Positions 19,399 through 28,491 of a stretch of 64,000 nucleotides of DNA are shown here, piece by piece. The position numbers were made by a program, and so were the translations under genes. The notes below the pieces were generated by a model that saw nothing but the letters and a program-made list of their open reading frames with translations, had not been told where the DNA came from and did no database searches. Origin of the DNA: Staphylococcus durrellii. GTDB lineage: Bacteria; Bacillota; Bacilli; Staphylococcales; Staphylococcaceae. The stretch is taken from positions 1,922,001 through 1,986,000 of the forward strand of contig NZ_JADIIO010000001.1 of assembly GCF_015594545.1 (NCBI RefSeq), read 5' to 3'. The stretch's first letter is position 1. Every line of letters begins with the position of its first letter.

Positions 19399-20520
19399 CT
19401 ATTCTACACTAAACGGGGTTTGTAATAGCTTTAGTGCTTGAATTGTATAATGTCTAATTTGAATTCCCATTTTAAAATCTGTATAATTTTCTGGCATTTC
19501 AATAAATGTGTTAAACATTGCCGTAACGCCCATTGTTTCAAATTGATCAAATTTATCGCTCGTTGCACATATGGCAATAGCAGGTTTTGCGTGTTTAGTC
19601 GCTAATTCTGCAATACGAATCGTCGTCGTTTCTAATAATTGATCATCTTCATTAACACCTTCACCAAAGATGATTAAGTCAGCTTGTTCAATTAATGATT
19701 CTAAATGAGTGAGCTGGTCTACTAATTCATGGCTTGTTAAAATTTCGGCATTATATAAATGACTTAAAAGAGAAGCTATACCACCCCCGGCGCCACCACG
19801 TTCAACTAGTCCGATAGCACTATGTAATTCTCCTTTTAAAATTTCGCTGAAATACCAAATTAAATTATCGATTTCTACAGCTTCTTCACGGCTCATATTT
19901 TTCGCTTCATATATTTGCATGATTTCACTTTTTTTGCCATATAATTTGCTATCGAAATCTGACATTAATTGAAACTTCACATCTTTCAAACGTGGATGCA
20001 ACATTGAAAAATCAACGCTACGTATTTGTTTTAATATATGTGTGCCTTGGCGCGTATCAACTTCTACAGCTTCATCATCATAAAATTTAACACCTAATGC
20101 TTGTAGCATTCCTGCACCACCATCAAAACTATCAATACCACCTAAAGAAATGACTATGTGCTCTGTTTGATTATCCAATGCATCGGCAATAACTTCTCCC
20201 ATACCATAACTAGAACGCTCACGCGTAGGCTTATGTCCTTTAAGGAATAAGTTCCCTTCTATAACAGCCATATTATTGTCAGTTATACCGTATACTGCCT
20301 CTACTTCGTTCATATCTGCATCATGCGTTGTGACTTTATATTTAATTCCTGATTGCCATAAAAATACCGAATCCATTAACTCATGACGACCATTAAACAA
20401 TGGAACTTGAACCGTGTCGGCTTTAGGTATTTTATTAGCAATTGCTTCTTCCACATATCTATTGGCTTGATAACTAGATATTATTCCATTAAATTCATCC
20501 ATAGCTACTAATACTTTCAT
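19399..20520 (-). CDS. glxK: Glycerate kinase
   Basis: Phosphorylates D-glycerate with ATP, feeding it into glycolysis. The 373-aa protein belongs to the class I glycerate kinase (GckA/GlxK, DUF1537-unrelated) family: VLVAMDEFNGIISSYQAN at the start replaces the usual P-DSFKGS motif, HIVISLGGIDSFDGGAGMLQALG (about 127-149) is the conserved glycine-rich segment, and GGAGGGIASLL (about 247-257) and DLIIFGEGVNEDDQLL (about 281-296) follow. The start is ATG 20520 with GAGGTG 6 nt upstream, not the in-frame GTG at 20529. The N-terminal motif is more divergent than in Bacillus homologues. Confidence 0.82.
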   Translation of the reverse strand: MKVLVAMDEFNGIISSYQANRYVEEAIANKIPKADTVQVPLFNGRHELMDSVFLWQSGIKYKVTTHDADMNEVEAVYGITDNNMAVIEGNLFLKGHKPTRERSSYGMGEVIADALDNQTEHIVISLGGIDSFDGGAGMLQALGVKFYDDEAVEVDTRQGTHILKQIRSVDFSMLHPRLKDVKFQLMSDFDSKLYGKKSEIMQIYEAKNMSREEAVEIDNLIWYFSEILKGELHSAIGLVERGGAGGGIASLLSHLYNAEILTSHELVDQLTHLESLIEQADLIIFGEGVNEDDQLLETTTIRIAELATKHAKPAIAICATSDKFDQFETMGVTAMFNTFIEMPENYTDFKMGIQIRHYTIQALKLLQTPFSVE

Positions 20521-20699
20521 CTTCGTCACCTCATATTTTCCATAAATGTATAATAATTTCTATCTTTATTAACATATTGTCCATTTCTTGACTCAGAAAT
20601 TGTTCACTTTTTTATGTTACTCATTTTTGATATTAAAGTTGTATATATTGATAAGTTCATTATTATATTATACATGTAGTATCAAAATATTTCACATCA

Positions 20700-20747
20700 A
20701 AAGAAAAAGCTTGTTAGCCACTAACTAAATTAGTAAGCATAACAAGC
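20700..20747 (-). terminator. Terminator after ytxJ
   Basis: GCTTGTTA/TAACAAGC (20709-20716 with 20740-20747) has an inner ACTAA/TTAGT pairing and is followed on the minus strand by TTTTTCTTTT. Confidence 0.85.
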
Positions 20748-20769
20748 AAAGTTTAGTTCTTATGTGATT

Positions 20770-21090
20770 TTATTCTTCTGCTTTTGCTAATGATGAAACA
20801 TTTATTTGTTCATGACTAGCACTCCACATTGCTTTTCCATCTACGAAATAAAACGCTTGTGGTGATTCATGTTTCACTTGAGTTTGTTCTTCAATATAAT
20901 CAGATAATTTTCGTTCTTCTTGAACAACTAAATAATATCCATCCATATCTCTTTCATATAAAAATTTATTAAATTGATCATATGCATTTGCTGATATTGG
21001 GCATGTTTCACTATGCTTAAACACAAAAACATATTTGTTTTCATTGACGACTTGTTCAAACTGGTCAATCGAACTCAGCTTTATAGCCAT
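20770..21090 (-). CDS. ytxJ: YtxJ-family bacillithiol-system protein
   Basis: A 106-aa thioredoxin-fold protein of the YtxJ family (monothiol bacilliredoxin-like), expected to act on bacillithiol-mixed disulfides, the low-molecular-weight thiol of staphylococci. The single Cys is in KHSETCPIS at about residues 26-34, at the position of a thioredoxin active site, with no second Cys. The start is ATG 21090; an in-frame GTG at 21099 lies inside the AGAGGTG ribosome site. It has its own promoter (21175-21203) and terminator. The activity is inferred from the family. Confidence 0.82.
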   Translation of the reverse strand: MAIKLSSIDQFEQVVNENKYVFVFKHSETCPISANAYDQFNKFLYERDMDGYYLVVQEERKLSDYIEEQTQVKHESPQAFYFVDGKAMWSASHEQINVSSLAKAEE

Positions 21091-21174
21091 TCTATTCACC
21101 TCTAAAAAGATTTAACGTACTATTACTAAATAATAATGTGTAAGTTATAAGATATTTTCATATCAATGCTTCCC

Positions 21175-21203
21175 ATTATACACAAATAACATTTTGTTGT
21201 TAA
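21175..21203 (-). promoter_or_regulatory. Promoter of ytxJ
   Basis: On the minus strand TTAACA (21203-21198), a 17-bp spacer and a perfect TATAAT (21180-21175) form a sigma-A promoter. It overlaps an 11-bp inverted repeat (21184-21194 with 21214-21224) at the end of the preceding lipoprotein gene, so it may be tied to readthrough. Confidence 0.7.
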
Positions 21204-21222
21204 CCGCCTATTTAAATGTTAT

Positions 21223-22116
21223 TTAATTGTTTTTGGACTTAATTTTTTTAAATTCTTCATCGAAATCTTGTTGATATTTATCTAGATCCTTACCTTCTTT
21301 AGGTAATTGCTTATAATCAATTTTCTCCAATTTTTGACCTATATTTAAAGTTTCTTCTCTAGTCTCATAATAATTTTGTAAACTATAATACATTTCAATC
21401 GTGTGTTTGCGTGCTGCATTAACATGCTCATCACTAATATTCGTTTGATTTAAATCTTTAATCTGTTTGTTTATAAGTGGCATTATATCATTATTAATGG
21501 CTGCTTTAATTTCTTTAGGATCAGAAGTTTGTGTACTTTTCTCAGCAGTTTGTTTTAATTCTTTATTATTATCTTCTATTTTTTTTGTAATTGTCGCTAC
21601 TTCAGTACTATTACCTGACTTTTCAGCAGTCTTCATATTATTTTCGACAATCGATCTATTTTTTTCAAATAGTTTCGTATAATCTAATATATCTTCATTA
21701 GCCTTGATAGATTGATTACATAAATCAACAAATTTCTTAAGTTCGTTTAGTGCATTTGTTTGTTGCTTTACATTCTTAACATATGTTTTCTTCAAGCTTT
21801 TTAATTCACTTGTTTTCGCTTTAAGATTTTTAGTTGAGTCTTCATAAGCCTTAATTTGAGGCACTAATTCACTATTAATCTTATTTTGAATATCATTAAT
21901 TTCTTTTTTGTTTTTATCGGTTGTATCGGTCTTACTCAATGAATCTAATCTATCGATGTGTATTTTATTAAGTGTTTTCTTGACATCGTGTTCTTTACTT
22001 TTAGAATCGCTCAACGACGCTTGAAATTTTTTAAAATCAGCAGTACTACTACTCCCACAGCCGCTCAATACACAAATCAGACAGGCAAATAAGATTAAAC
22101 TTATAAATTTTTTCAT
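21223..22116 (-). CDS. EMYY-motif lipoprotein
   Basis: A 297-aa lipoprotein with signal peptide and lipobox LSGC (Cys at residue 20), so it is anchored to the outer face of the membrane. The mature part is Lys/Glu/Asn-rich, almost entirely helical, and likely coiled coil from about 40 to 230. The motif EMYYSLQNYYETREE near residue 243-257 identifies the staphylococcal EMYY-motif lipoprotein family, whose function is unknown. AAGGAG precedes the ATG. No transporter genes are adjacent, so a substrate-binding role has no support here. Confidence 0.8.
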   Translation of the reverse strand: MKKFISLILFACLICVLSGCGSSSTADFKKFQASLSDSKSKEHDVKKTLNKIHIDRLDSLSKTDTTDKNKKEINDIQNKINSELVPQIKAYEDSTKNLKAKTSELKSLKKTYVKNVKQQTNALNELKKFVDLCNQSIKANEDILDYTKLFEKNRSIVENNMKTAEKSGNSTEVATITKKIEDNNKELKQTAEKSTQTSDPKEIKAAINNDIMPLINKQIKDLNQTNISDEHVNAARKHTIEMYYSLQNYYETREETLNIGQKLEKIDYKQLPKEGKDLDKYQQDFDEEFKKIKSKNN

Positions 22117-22235
22117 CTTTGTACTCCTTATTATTCGTATTATACATAAACATATTTAACTTGAAAATGATATGTGTTATATTATTTCAGAATTTATTAA
22201 TTCCTTATTATCACATAGTGGGGCTAGGATTACAT

Positions 22236-22752
22236 ATGTATAACGACGTCCAACCATTTATTTCTTCATCTACCAATCAAGATTTTAACCAACAATATAA
22301 AGAGATTCAAGCTGTATTGTATAATTTATTAGATTCACCGGTTAAATCAACTTATCATATCGGTGTCACCCATCATTGTAACTATGAAACTGACCCGTCT
22401 TAGATATTTCAGTCGGTGTAGATAATTTATATGCTATTACCACTTTAGATGAAAAACGTCTAAATTATGAAGGTTTTATAAATTGCATCATGCTCATAAA
22501 GAGAAATTGATTATGGCAAAATTTAATAATTTAATTGATTTAAAACAGTTCATCTTCATATAGTGCAAAAAGATAGTGACATGTTTGAACAATATTTAAT
22601 GGTGAATAGTCAACTATCTAATAATTCGACTCCCCTAAATTATTTTGCCAACATAGACAAGAAGTATTAAATAATGTTAATTCTATATGCGCTTATAACA
22701 ATCAAAGGCAAAAATCTTCACAACATTAAATAAACAAATTATTTCAAAGTAA
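22236..22752 (+). pseudogene. Decayed GrpB-family (UPF0157) gene
   Basis: Starting at ATG 22236, the first frame encodes about 54 residues ending in STYHIGVTHHCNYETDPS and then stops at 22401. Reading on with single-base shifts recovers the rest of a GrpB-like protein: LDISVGVDNLYAI, YKLHHAHKEKLIM, VHLHIVQKDSDMFEQYL and IFTTLNKQIISK up to a stop at 22752. The layout (HIG box, DI-V core, HLH, FEQYL) fits the GrpB family. At least four frameshifts are needed, so the gene is dead. The identification is by motif order only. Confidence 0.6.
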
Positions 22753-22840
22753 TTTCAACCTAAACTTATTTCTGTTTAACTTATTATTTAATAATTATAA
22801 TAAATTAATGCCTTACAATTTAGCATATTTAGCTAATAGT

Positions 22841-22849
22841 TGATATAAT
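22841..22849 (+). promoter_or_regulatory. Promoter of murB (extended -10)
   Basis: TGATATAAT is a perfect extended -10 (TATAAT at 22844-22849). Transcription would start near 22856, which rules out the upstream ATG at 22856 as a normally led start and favours GTG 22886 for murB. Confidence 0.65.
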
Positions 22850-22885
22850 AAACAAATGAATTCATTCAGAAAGGATGTTCTAGTA

Positions 22886-23806
22886 GTGCATAAAGATACT
22901 ATCTTAAAAGAACTAGAAGCGATTGTTCCTGACAGTATTATCAAAGTTGATGAACCACTAAAACGCTATACATATACAGAAACTGGCGGTAAAGCAGATT
23001 ATTATTTATCTCCGACTTCTAATGAACATGTACAAGCAATTTTACGTTACGCATATAAAAATGATATACCGGTTACTTATTTAGGTAATGGTTCTAATAT
23101 TATTATTAGAGAAGGTGGTATTAGGGGCATCGTAATCAGCTTATTATCTTTAGACCATATCGAAGTTTCAGATAATGTCATAATTACAGGTAGTGGTGCA
23201 GCAATTATCGATGTATCACGTAAAGCTAGAGATAACGCGCTAACTGGTTTAGAATTTGCGTGTGGTATACCCGGATCAATCGGTGGCGCTGTATTTATGA
23301 ATGCTGGTGCTTATGGTGGTGAAGTAAAAGATTGTATAGACTACGCTTTGTGTGTTAATGAACAAGGTGATCTTATTACATTAACTACTAACGAATTAGA
23401 GTTAGATTATCGTAACAGTATTGTTCAAAAACAAAATTTAGTAGTACTTGAGGCCTCATTTTCACTAACACCTGGTAATAAAAATGAAATTCAAAGTAAA
23501 ATGGATGATTTAACAGAGCGTCGAGAGTCTAAACAACCGTTAGAATATCCGTCATGTGGCAGTGTTTTCCAAAGACCTCCTGGTCATTTCGCCGGGAAAT
23601 TAATTCAAGATTCAAATCTACAAGGTCATCGTATCGGTGGTGTAGAAATTTCGACTAAACATGCCGGTTTTATGGTTAACGTAGATAATGGAACTGCTAC
23701 TGATTATGAAGATTTAATTCACTATGTACAAAAAATCGTAAAAGCTAATTTCGATATCGAACTAAACCCTGAAGTAAAAATTATCGGTGAACACCCGATA
23801 AATTAA
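22886..23806 (+). CDS. murB: UDP-N-acetylenolpyruvoylglucosamine reductase
   Basis: FAD-dependent reductase that makes UDP-MurNAc, the second committed step of peptidoglycan synthesis. It is a type II Mur[17 protein letters not shown] near residue 25-40, the FAD site [17 protein letters not shown] near 68-84, [26 protein letters not shown], and the catalytic serine region [14 protein letters not shown]. The best start is GTG 22886 with AAGGA 10 nt upstream, giving 306 aa like S. aureus MurB; ATG 22856 would add ten unlikely residues at the transcription start. The small CHY gene follows after 13 bp. Confidence 0.96.
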   Translation: MHKDTILKELEAIVPDSIIKVDEPLKRYTYTETGGKADYYLSPTSNEHVQAILRYAYKNDIPVTYLGNGSNIIIREGGIRGIVISLLSLDHIEVSDNVIITGSGAAIIDVSRKARDNALTGLEFACGIPGSIGGAVFMNAGAYGGEVKDCIDYALCVNEQGDLITLTTNELELDYRNSIVQKQNLVVLEASFSLTPGNKNEIQSKMDDLTERRESKQPLEYPSCGSVFQRPPGHFAGKLIQDSNLQGHRIGGVEISTKHAGFMVNVDNGTATDYEDLIHYVQKIVKANFDIELNPEVKIIGEHPIN

Positions 23807-23819
23807 GAGGAGGCATTAC

Positions 23820-24134
23820 ATGGTTAAAGTATATGGTTCTACAGTAGACAATGAAACGAGATGTATACATTATCAAACACCATTAGACATTATTGCTATT
23901 AAGTTTAAATGCTGTGACAAATACTATCCTTGTTATAAGTGCCATAACGAACATGAATCACATCAGATTAAACGTTGGGAATCAAATGAGTTTAACCAAC
24001 GTGCGATATTATGTGGTGTTTGTAATTACGAACTTACGATTAACGAATACATGATGACCGAAACTTGTCCTAAATGTAACGCTCATTTTAACAATCGTTG
24101 TAAATTCCACTATCATCTCTATTTTGTTATTTAA
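23820..24134 (+). CDS. CHY-type zinc-finger protein
   Basis: A 104-aa protein made almost wholly of a CHY zinc finger: CIHY at about 16-19, CCDKYYPCYKCHNEHESHQ at about 31-49, CGVCNYEL at about 65-72 and CPKC at about 80-83, with further Cys/His at the end. It would bind about three zinc ions. In eukaryotes the domain is fused to RING E3 ligases; stand-alone bacterial copies have no assigned role. A strong GAGGAGG site precedes the ATG. It is co-transcribed with murB, and a strong terminator follows. Confidence 0.85.
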   Translation: MVKVYGSTVDNETRCIHYQTPLDIIAIKFKCCDKYYPCYKCHNEHESHQIKRWESNEFNQRAILCGVCNYELTINEYMMTETCPKCNAHFNNRCKFHYHLYFVI

Positions 24135-24138
24135 AGAT

Positions 24139-24182
24139 AAAAAAGATTAGGTAATGTGTACAAACATTACCTAATCTTTTTT
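24139..24182. terminator. Terminator after the CHY gene (bidirectional)
   Basis: A 19-bp perfect stem (24139-24157 with 24164-24182) has a 6-nt loop. A six-base A run starts the stem and a T run ends it. Confidence 0.9.
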
Positions 24183-24225
24183 TAAATCATTTAATTAAAC
24201 CTATTAAAATACTTTTTCGCCTTCT

Positions 24226-24275
24226 TATACAAAAACCAGAAACATCACACCTATTGGCACTGACGTATCTGGTTT
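24226..24275 (-). terminator. Terminator after nrdF
   Basis: AAACCAGA/TCTGGTTT (24233-24240 with 24268-24275) closes a 27-nt loop and is followed on the minus strand by TTGTATAAG. The short U run makes it weaker than its neighbours. Confidence 0.6.
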
Positions 24276-24288
24276 ATTTATAGCTAAT

Positions 24289-25257
24289 TTAATCTTCAAA
24301 TATAAAGTCTTCATCTCTTAATGCTTCTACATTTAATGCTAATGTATAACCATCGCCTTTAACTGAGAAAAAGTCATGGTTTTTCGTTGAAGTATCGAGC
24401 GCATTTTCAATAATTGGGTTAAATTCACGCTCTTCAAAATATGGCTCAAAACCTAGATTGGACAACGCTTTGTTCCCGTTATATCTTACGTAATTTAGTA
24501 CGTCTTCTGCGATACCAATTTCATCATAAAGTCCATGAGTATACGATACTTCATTTTTATATAATTCATCTAGTAATTTATACATTTCTTGGTCTGCTTG
24601 TTGTTTTTCACTTTCTGACAACTCATTACGTAAACTTTGTGCATCCATACCTGTAAATACACCGTGAATTGATTCATCTAATAAAATTTTACGAATGATT
24701 TCACCAGAAGTTGTCATGCGCCCTTGTCCAGCCAAATATAGCGGATAATAGAAGCCGGAATAGAATAAAAATGTTTCTAGGAAGACACTTGAAACACGTG
24801 CCATATATTGATCAAAAATTGAAGCTTCTTTACCCCATAATTTGTGATAGTTAGCAATAATTTTATCTGATTTAAATTTTAAATGTGGTTCTTCTATAAC
24901 CCATTTATCTAATAAATAGTTCGTTTCGCTAGATGGTAGCAACGTCGTAAAAATATGTGAATAGCTCTTAGCATGAATTTGTTCCATCATAGCCATAAAA
25001 GAATAAACAGCTTTCTTACGTAAGTCAGTCGTATGTAGCATAATTAATGGCATACCATCGTCAGCTTGATGTGTATCCAAACCTGTTAAACCTGCTAGGG
25101 CCTTTTTAAAAACATCTTTTTCTGCGTCAGTTAATGTTTTCCAACTTGCAATATCTTTTGATACTTTAAATTCAGTTTCAACCCACATTTGTGAGATATT
25201 TTGGCGCCAAAACATATTCGTCATATCTTCTTGCGTATTCCAATTGACTGCTTTCAT
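24289..25257 (-). CDS. nrdF: Class Ib ribonucleotide reductase, beta subunit
   Basis: Radical-generating small subunit of the aerobic NrdEF ribonucleotide reductase, with a dimetal-tyrosyl centre usually assembled as manganese with NrdI. At 322 aa it has the ligands in LTGLDTHQ, MMEQIHAKSYSHIF (E, H, and radical Tyr nearby) and ILLDESIHGVFTG. The start is ATG 25257 (MKAVNWNTQED) with GGAGC upstream; an in-frame ATG at 25293 is not supported. It is the last gene of nrdIEF and follows nrdE after about 100 bp. Confidence 0.96.
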   Translation of the reverse strand: MKAVNWNTQEDMTNMFWRQNISQMWVETEFKVSKDIASWKTLTDAEKDVFKKALAGLTGLDTHQADDGMPLIMLHTTDLRKKAVYSFMAMMEQIHAKSYSHIFTTLLPSSETNYLLDKWVIEEPHLKFKSDKIIANYHKLWGKEASIFDQYMARVSSVFLETFLFYSGFYYPLYLAGQGRMTTSGEIIRKILLDESIHGVFTGMDAQSLRNELSESEKQQADQEMYKLLDELYKNEVSYTHGLYDEIGIAEDVLNYVRYNGNKALSNLGFEPYFEEREFNPIIENALDTSTKNHDFFSVKGDGYTLALNVEALRDEDFIFED

Positions 25258-25360
25258 AAGTTTAATGCTCCAATCTATTTTTATAATATACAACGATATG
25301 CAGAGATTAGTGTAAACTCTAATCCCTGCAACATTGTCTTTGCCGTTTCATAGTCCTAAA

Positions 25361-27466
25361 TTAAATTGCACAACTTGTACATTCTTCAACACTTAATAAT
25401 TTATTACGCGTATAATAAAGTGATTTAAGTCCTTTATGATGTGCGTATACATATAATCTAGAAAGGTCACGCGTAGAAATTTCAGAATTCACATATAAAA
25501 TTGTAGAAATACCTTGGTCTACGTGAGTTTGAATGGTAGAAACTAAATCAATAAGTTTCATTTGGTCTGTATTGAATGCTGATTTGTAATACCACATAGT
25601 TTCTGGTGATAAGAAAGGCATTGGGTAAAATGTTTCAGCATTACCATAAGTACGACGTTCGATTTGGTCAACGATTGGCATTACAGAGCTAGTCGCGTTT
25701 TGTACATACGAAATACTTTGTGTTGGTGCGATTGCTAAACGATATGCGTGGAATAAGCCGTATGTTTCAACTTTTTCTTGTAAAGCTTTCCAATCTTCAG
25801 TTGTTGGTATTTCTAAGCCATCAAATAACTTGCTTACTTTATCATATTTTGGTGCAAATGTTTGAGAAGTATAGAAGTCAAAGTACTTCCCATTTGCGTA
25901 ATCTGATTGATCAAAATCTTTATAAACTTCCCCACGTTCTTTCGCTATTTCCATTGAACGTTCGATGGAGTAATAATTCATAATCATAAAGAACGTATTA
26001 GCAAAATCTTTTGCTTCTTCTGATTCGTAATTAATTTTATTTTTAGCTAAGTAGCCATGTAAATTCATAACACCGAGACCCACAGAATGTAATTCACTGT
26101 TGGCTTTTCTTACTCCTGGCGCATTTTTGATATTTGCCTCGTCACTTACTACTGTCAATGCATCCATACCTGTGTGTACAGAATCTTTAAATTTACCAGA
26201 TTCCATAACGTTAACAATATTTAATGATCCTAGATTACATGAAATATCACGTTTAATTTCATCTTCTGTACCATAATCATTTATTATAGAAGTTTCTTGT
26301 AATTGGAAAATTTCAGTACATAAATTACTCATTTTGATTTGGCCAATATTAGAGTTAGCGTGTACTTTATTAGCGTTGTCTTTGAACATTAAATACGGGT
26401 ATCCTGATTGCAATTGTGTTTGAGCAATAGTATTTAACATCTCACGCGCATCTTTTTTCTTCTTGTCTACATTAGGGTTTGCTACAAGTTCATCATAATA
26501 AGCATCTAAGTCTATATCATCCAATGTCACACCATATTCATTATAAATAGTATGTGGCGCAAACATGCAGAAATCTTTACCTTCTTTAGCTAATTCAAAG
26601 AATTTCGCTGGCACAATTAAACCAGTTGAAATAGTAGATAAACGTAAGTCTTCATCAGCATTTACTTTTTTAGTATCTAAAAATTCTTCAACATCATAGT
26701 GGAAAATGTTTAAGTATACTGCACCAGCACCTGGACGTTGACCAAGTTGGTCAGCATAACTAAAGCCACCCTCTAATGATTTGGCAACTGGTAAAACGCC
26801 TTTAGCTACGCCTTTAATTCCTTTTATCGCTTCGCCACGTGCACGTAACTTAGATAAGTTAATCGCCACACCCCCGCCAATTTTACTTAATTGTTTAGCT
26901 GTAGCATCGATGAAGTTGATAGAGTTCAAGCTGTCATCCACTTCAAGTAAGAAACAAGAAACCAGTTCACCACGACGTGCGCGTCCAGCATTTAAAAATG
27001 TAGGTGTTGCTGGTTGATAACGTTGTTCGATCATTGCAGATATAAATTGTTTAGCTGTCTTTTTGTCACCGTTAGCTAAATAAAGTGACACGATTGCTAC
27101 ATGTTGATTATAATCTTCCAAATATTGTTGCTTATCATTTGTCTTTAATGCATAGTCTTTAAAAAATTTACTAGCAGACATATAACTAGCAAACTTGAAA
27201 TCAAAGCTACGTGCATATTCTGAAACTTCTTCTAAGTCTGCTTCTGAATATTTTTCAAATACATCAAAATAAAAATCATTATCAACTAAATAATGAAGGC
27301 GTTCAATTTCTGTATCGAAGTATATAGTTTTATCCTGTATTTCTTCTAAATAAACGGCTAAGGCTTCTTGATCTTTCTCTAAATTAAAAAAGCCATTGTC
27401 TTTCCGTTTAGTTACTTCATTGTTTAATTCAATATGATTGTATTTCTTTTCGTCTATAGTCTTCAT
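25361..27466 (-). CDS. nrdE: Class Ib ribonucleotide reductase, alpha subunit
   Basis: Catalytic subunit that reduces ribonucleoside diphosphates. The 701-aa protein ends in the redox pair CTSC (ECTSCAI), re-reduced by NrdH or thioredoxin. Active-site cysteines are in [14 protein letters not shown] near 180 and [11 protein letters not shown] near 395, and the radical-transfer tyrosines in SLYYTRNK near the end. The class Ib N-terminus lacks the long ATP cone. Its start overlaps the end of nrdI by 38 bp, an unusually long overlap that should couple translation. Confidence 0.97.
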   Translation of the reverse strand: MKTIDEKKYNHIELNNEVTKRKDNGFFNLEKDQEALAVYLEEIQDKTIYFDTEIERLHYLVDNDFYFDVFEKYSEADLEEVSEYARSFDFKFASYMSASKFFKDYALKTNDKQQYLEDYNQHVAIVSLYLANGDKKTAKQFISAMIEQRYQPATPTFLNAGRARRGELVSCFLLEVDDSLNSINFIDATAKQLSKIGGGVAINLSKLRARGEAIKGIKGVAKGVLPVAKSLEGGFSYADQLGQRPGAGAVYLNIFHYDVEEFLDTKKVNADEDLRLSTISTGLIVPAKFFELAKEGKDFCMFAPHTIYNEYGVTLDDIDLDAYYDELVANPNVDKKKKDAREMLNTIAQTQLQSGYPYLMFKDNANKVHANSNIGQIKMSNLCTEIFQLQETSIINDYGTEDEIKRDISCNLGSLNIVNVMESGKFKDSVHTGMDALTVVSDEANIKNAPGVRKANSELHSVGLGVMNLHGYLAKNKINYESEEAKDFANTFFMIMNYYSIERSMEIAKERGEVYKDFDQSDYANGKYFDFYTSQTFAPKYDKVSKLFDGLEIPTTEDWKALQEKVETYGLFHAYRLAIAPTQSISYVQNATSSVMPIVDQIERRTYGNAETFYPMPFLSPETMWYYKSAFNTDQMKLIDLVSTIQTHVDQGISTILYVNSEISTRDLSRLYVYAHHKGLKSLYYTRNKLLSVEECTSCAI

Positions 27467-27827
27467 AAAATTGCCCCACCTTATCCTTAAATTGTTCTAC
27501 ATCATTTGATGTACCTTGTACTTCAAACTTTATTAATAACGGTACTTGATAGTGTTCTGCAACACTACGTCCGGCCTTGGCAAAATTTTGGCCCCAATTA
27601 CGATTTCCGCTTGCGGCTACTGCTTTTAATAAATCACCATTTGTATCTAAAAATGCTTGTACTGGTTGAGGTACTTCGCCAAACCCTATTGTCCCAGTGA
27701 CCAAAATGAAAGGTTCATCAATGCGTTCTGAACAATTCGCTTGTGTAATTTCCATCGTATTCGGTAATTCTGCTTTGTTGATAAATCTTCTGACATTCCC
27801 TGAAAATGAAAAAAATACGACTTTCAT
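27429..27827 (-). CDS. nrdI: Flavodoxin-like NrdI
   Basis: FMN protein that delivers oxidant for assembly of the manganese-tyrosyl cofactor of NrdF. The 132-aa protein begins [14 protein letters not shown], binding FMN phosphate through SFSGN (about 6-10). It has the family motifs [14 protein letters not shown] (about 43-56) and [15 protein letters not shown] [18 protein letters not shown] (about 70-87). It heads the nrdIEF operon. GAAGGTG precedes the ATG. NrdR boxes lie 93 nt and about 240-287 nt upstream. Confidence 0.95.
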   Translation of the reverse strand: MKVVFFSFSGNVRRFINKAELPNTMEITQANCSERIDEPFILVTGTIGFGEVPQPVQAFLDTNGDLLKAVAASGNRNWGQNFAKAGRSVAEHYQVPLLIKFEVQGTSNDVEQFKDKVGQFYEDYRRKEIQSY

Positions 27828-27919
27828 CGGTACACCTTCTTTCTAAATCAACATTGCACATTAAAAGCAAAATGTAAATTTTTGAATTGACGTTTTTAAA
27901 CACAAAATTATTATGGCAA

Positions 27920-27935
27920 ACACAATATATAGTGT
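27920..27935. promoter_or_regulatory. NrdR box proximal to nrdI
   Basis: ACACAATATATAGTGT is a near-perfect palindrome matching the NrdR consensus acaCwATATaTwGtgt. NrdR is the zinc-finger/ATP-cone repressor of ribonucleotide reductase genes. A degenerate TATATATATA (27952-27961) lies about 30 bp further and may be a weak second box. Confidence 0.75.
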
Positions 27936-28066
27936 ACTAAAATAAAAAACGTATATATATAACGATTAAGGTCTATTGAAAACCTTAATTTGTCATGTTT
28001 ACATTAATTTTTCATAATAAATAGTTTGTATTTTTGTATTTTTACAATTAATTGTACTGTCGAAAA

Positions 28067-28114
28067 ACACAACATATAGTATTATTGTTTTTTAACCAGT
28101 ACTATATTATGTGT
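28067..28114. promoter_or_regulatory. Tandem NrdR boxes distal to nrdI
   Basis: ACACAACATATAGTAT (28067-28082) and GTACTATATTATGTGT (28099-28114) each resemble the NrdR box. They are offset by 32 bp, about three helical turns, which is the spacing usual for paired NrdR sites. They may control a distal nrdI promoter. Confidence 0.65.
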
Positions 28115-28369
28115 TTAATTATACATAACTCGCAATTACTTTTAAAGGCTCAAGAAGTTATAAATTTTAAGCTAAACACTAGAAATGGCACCATTCCAAC
28201 GTTAATATACCAAAAAAATTTTTTTCTAAAATTCTAAGGGGTATTAGTTGATTTTTCCAAAATATTTGTAAATCGTTGGTACATAACGGTTTGCGCATTT
28301 CGAATTTCTTCTCATATTTTATTATATAATTAGATTACTAAATATTTTAATAAATTAATTTTGCGAAAG

Positions 28370-28383
28370 GGAACATTTGTTCG
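28370..28383. promoter_or_regulatory. LexA-like box upstream of eamA-queF
   Basis: GGAACATTTGTTCG matches CGAAC-N4-GTTCG with one mismatch. It lies 109 bp before the EamA start codon. Overlapping TTTGTT and TATACT elements (28376 onward) could form a promoter under its control. Confidence 0.5.
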
Positions 28384-28491
28384 TATAAATATATTAATAT
28401 ACTTTTCCATTTTTTGCAAGACATGTGTACATATTAAGAGTATGTATGCTAATATAAATACGTTAAAATATTATGAACGAGGCGATATACA

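Larger units (their letters stand above)
27828..28491. other. Divergent control region nrdI / eamA-queF
   Basis: A 664-bp region without a credible gene; small frames in it have neither ribosome sites nor protein-like composition. It holds an NrdR box at 27920-27935, a short hairpin (ATTAAGGT/ACCTTAAT, 27965-27989), a pair of NrdR boxes at 28067-28114 and a LexA-like box at 28370-28383. Confidence 0.6.

Noticed and set aside
22119..22403. 94-codon open frame upstream of murB taken as an intact small gene
   Set aside because: The C-terminal half is the start of a GrpB-like protein that continues in other frames; the N-terminal 39 codons are upstream AT-rich sequence. Reported as a pseudogene instead.
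27965..27989. ATTAAGGT/ACCTTAAT hairpin upstream of nrdI as an attenuator
   Set aside because: No T run directly follows on the minus strand and no alternative structure is evident, so a regulatory role has no support.
28052..28237. 61-codon open frame in the nrdI-eamA gap
   Set aside because: It has no ribosome site, runs across two NrdR boxes, and has random-looking AT-rich composition.
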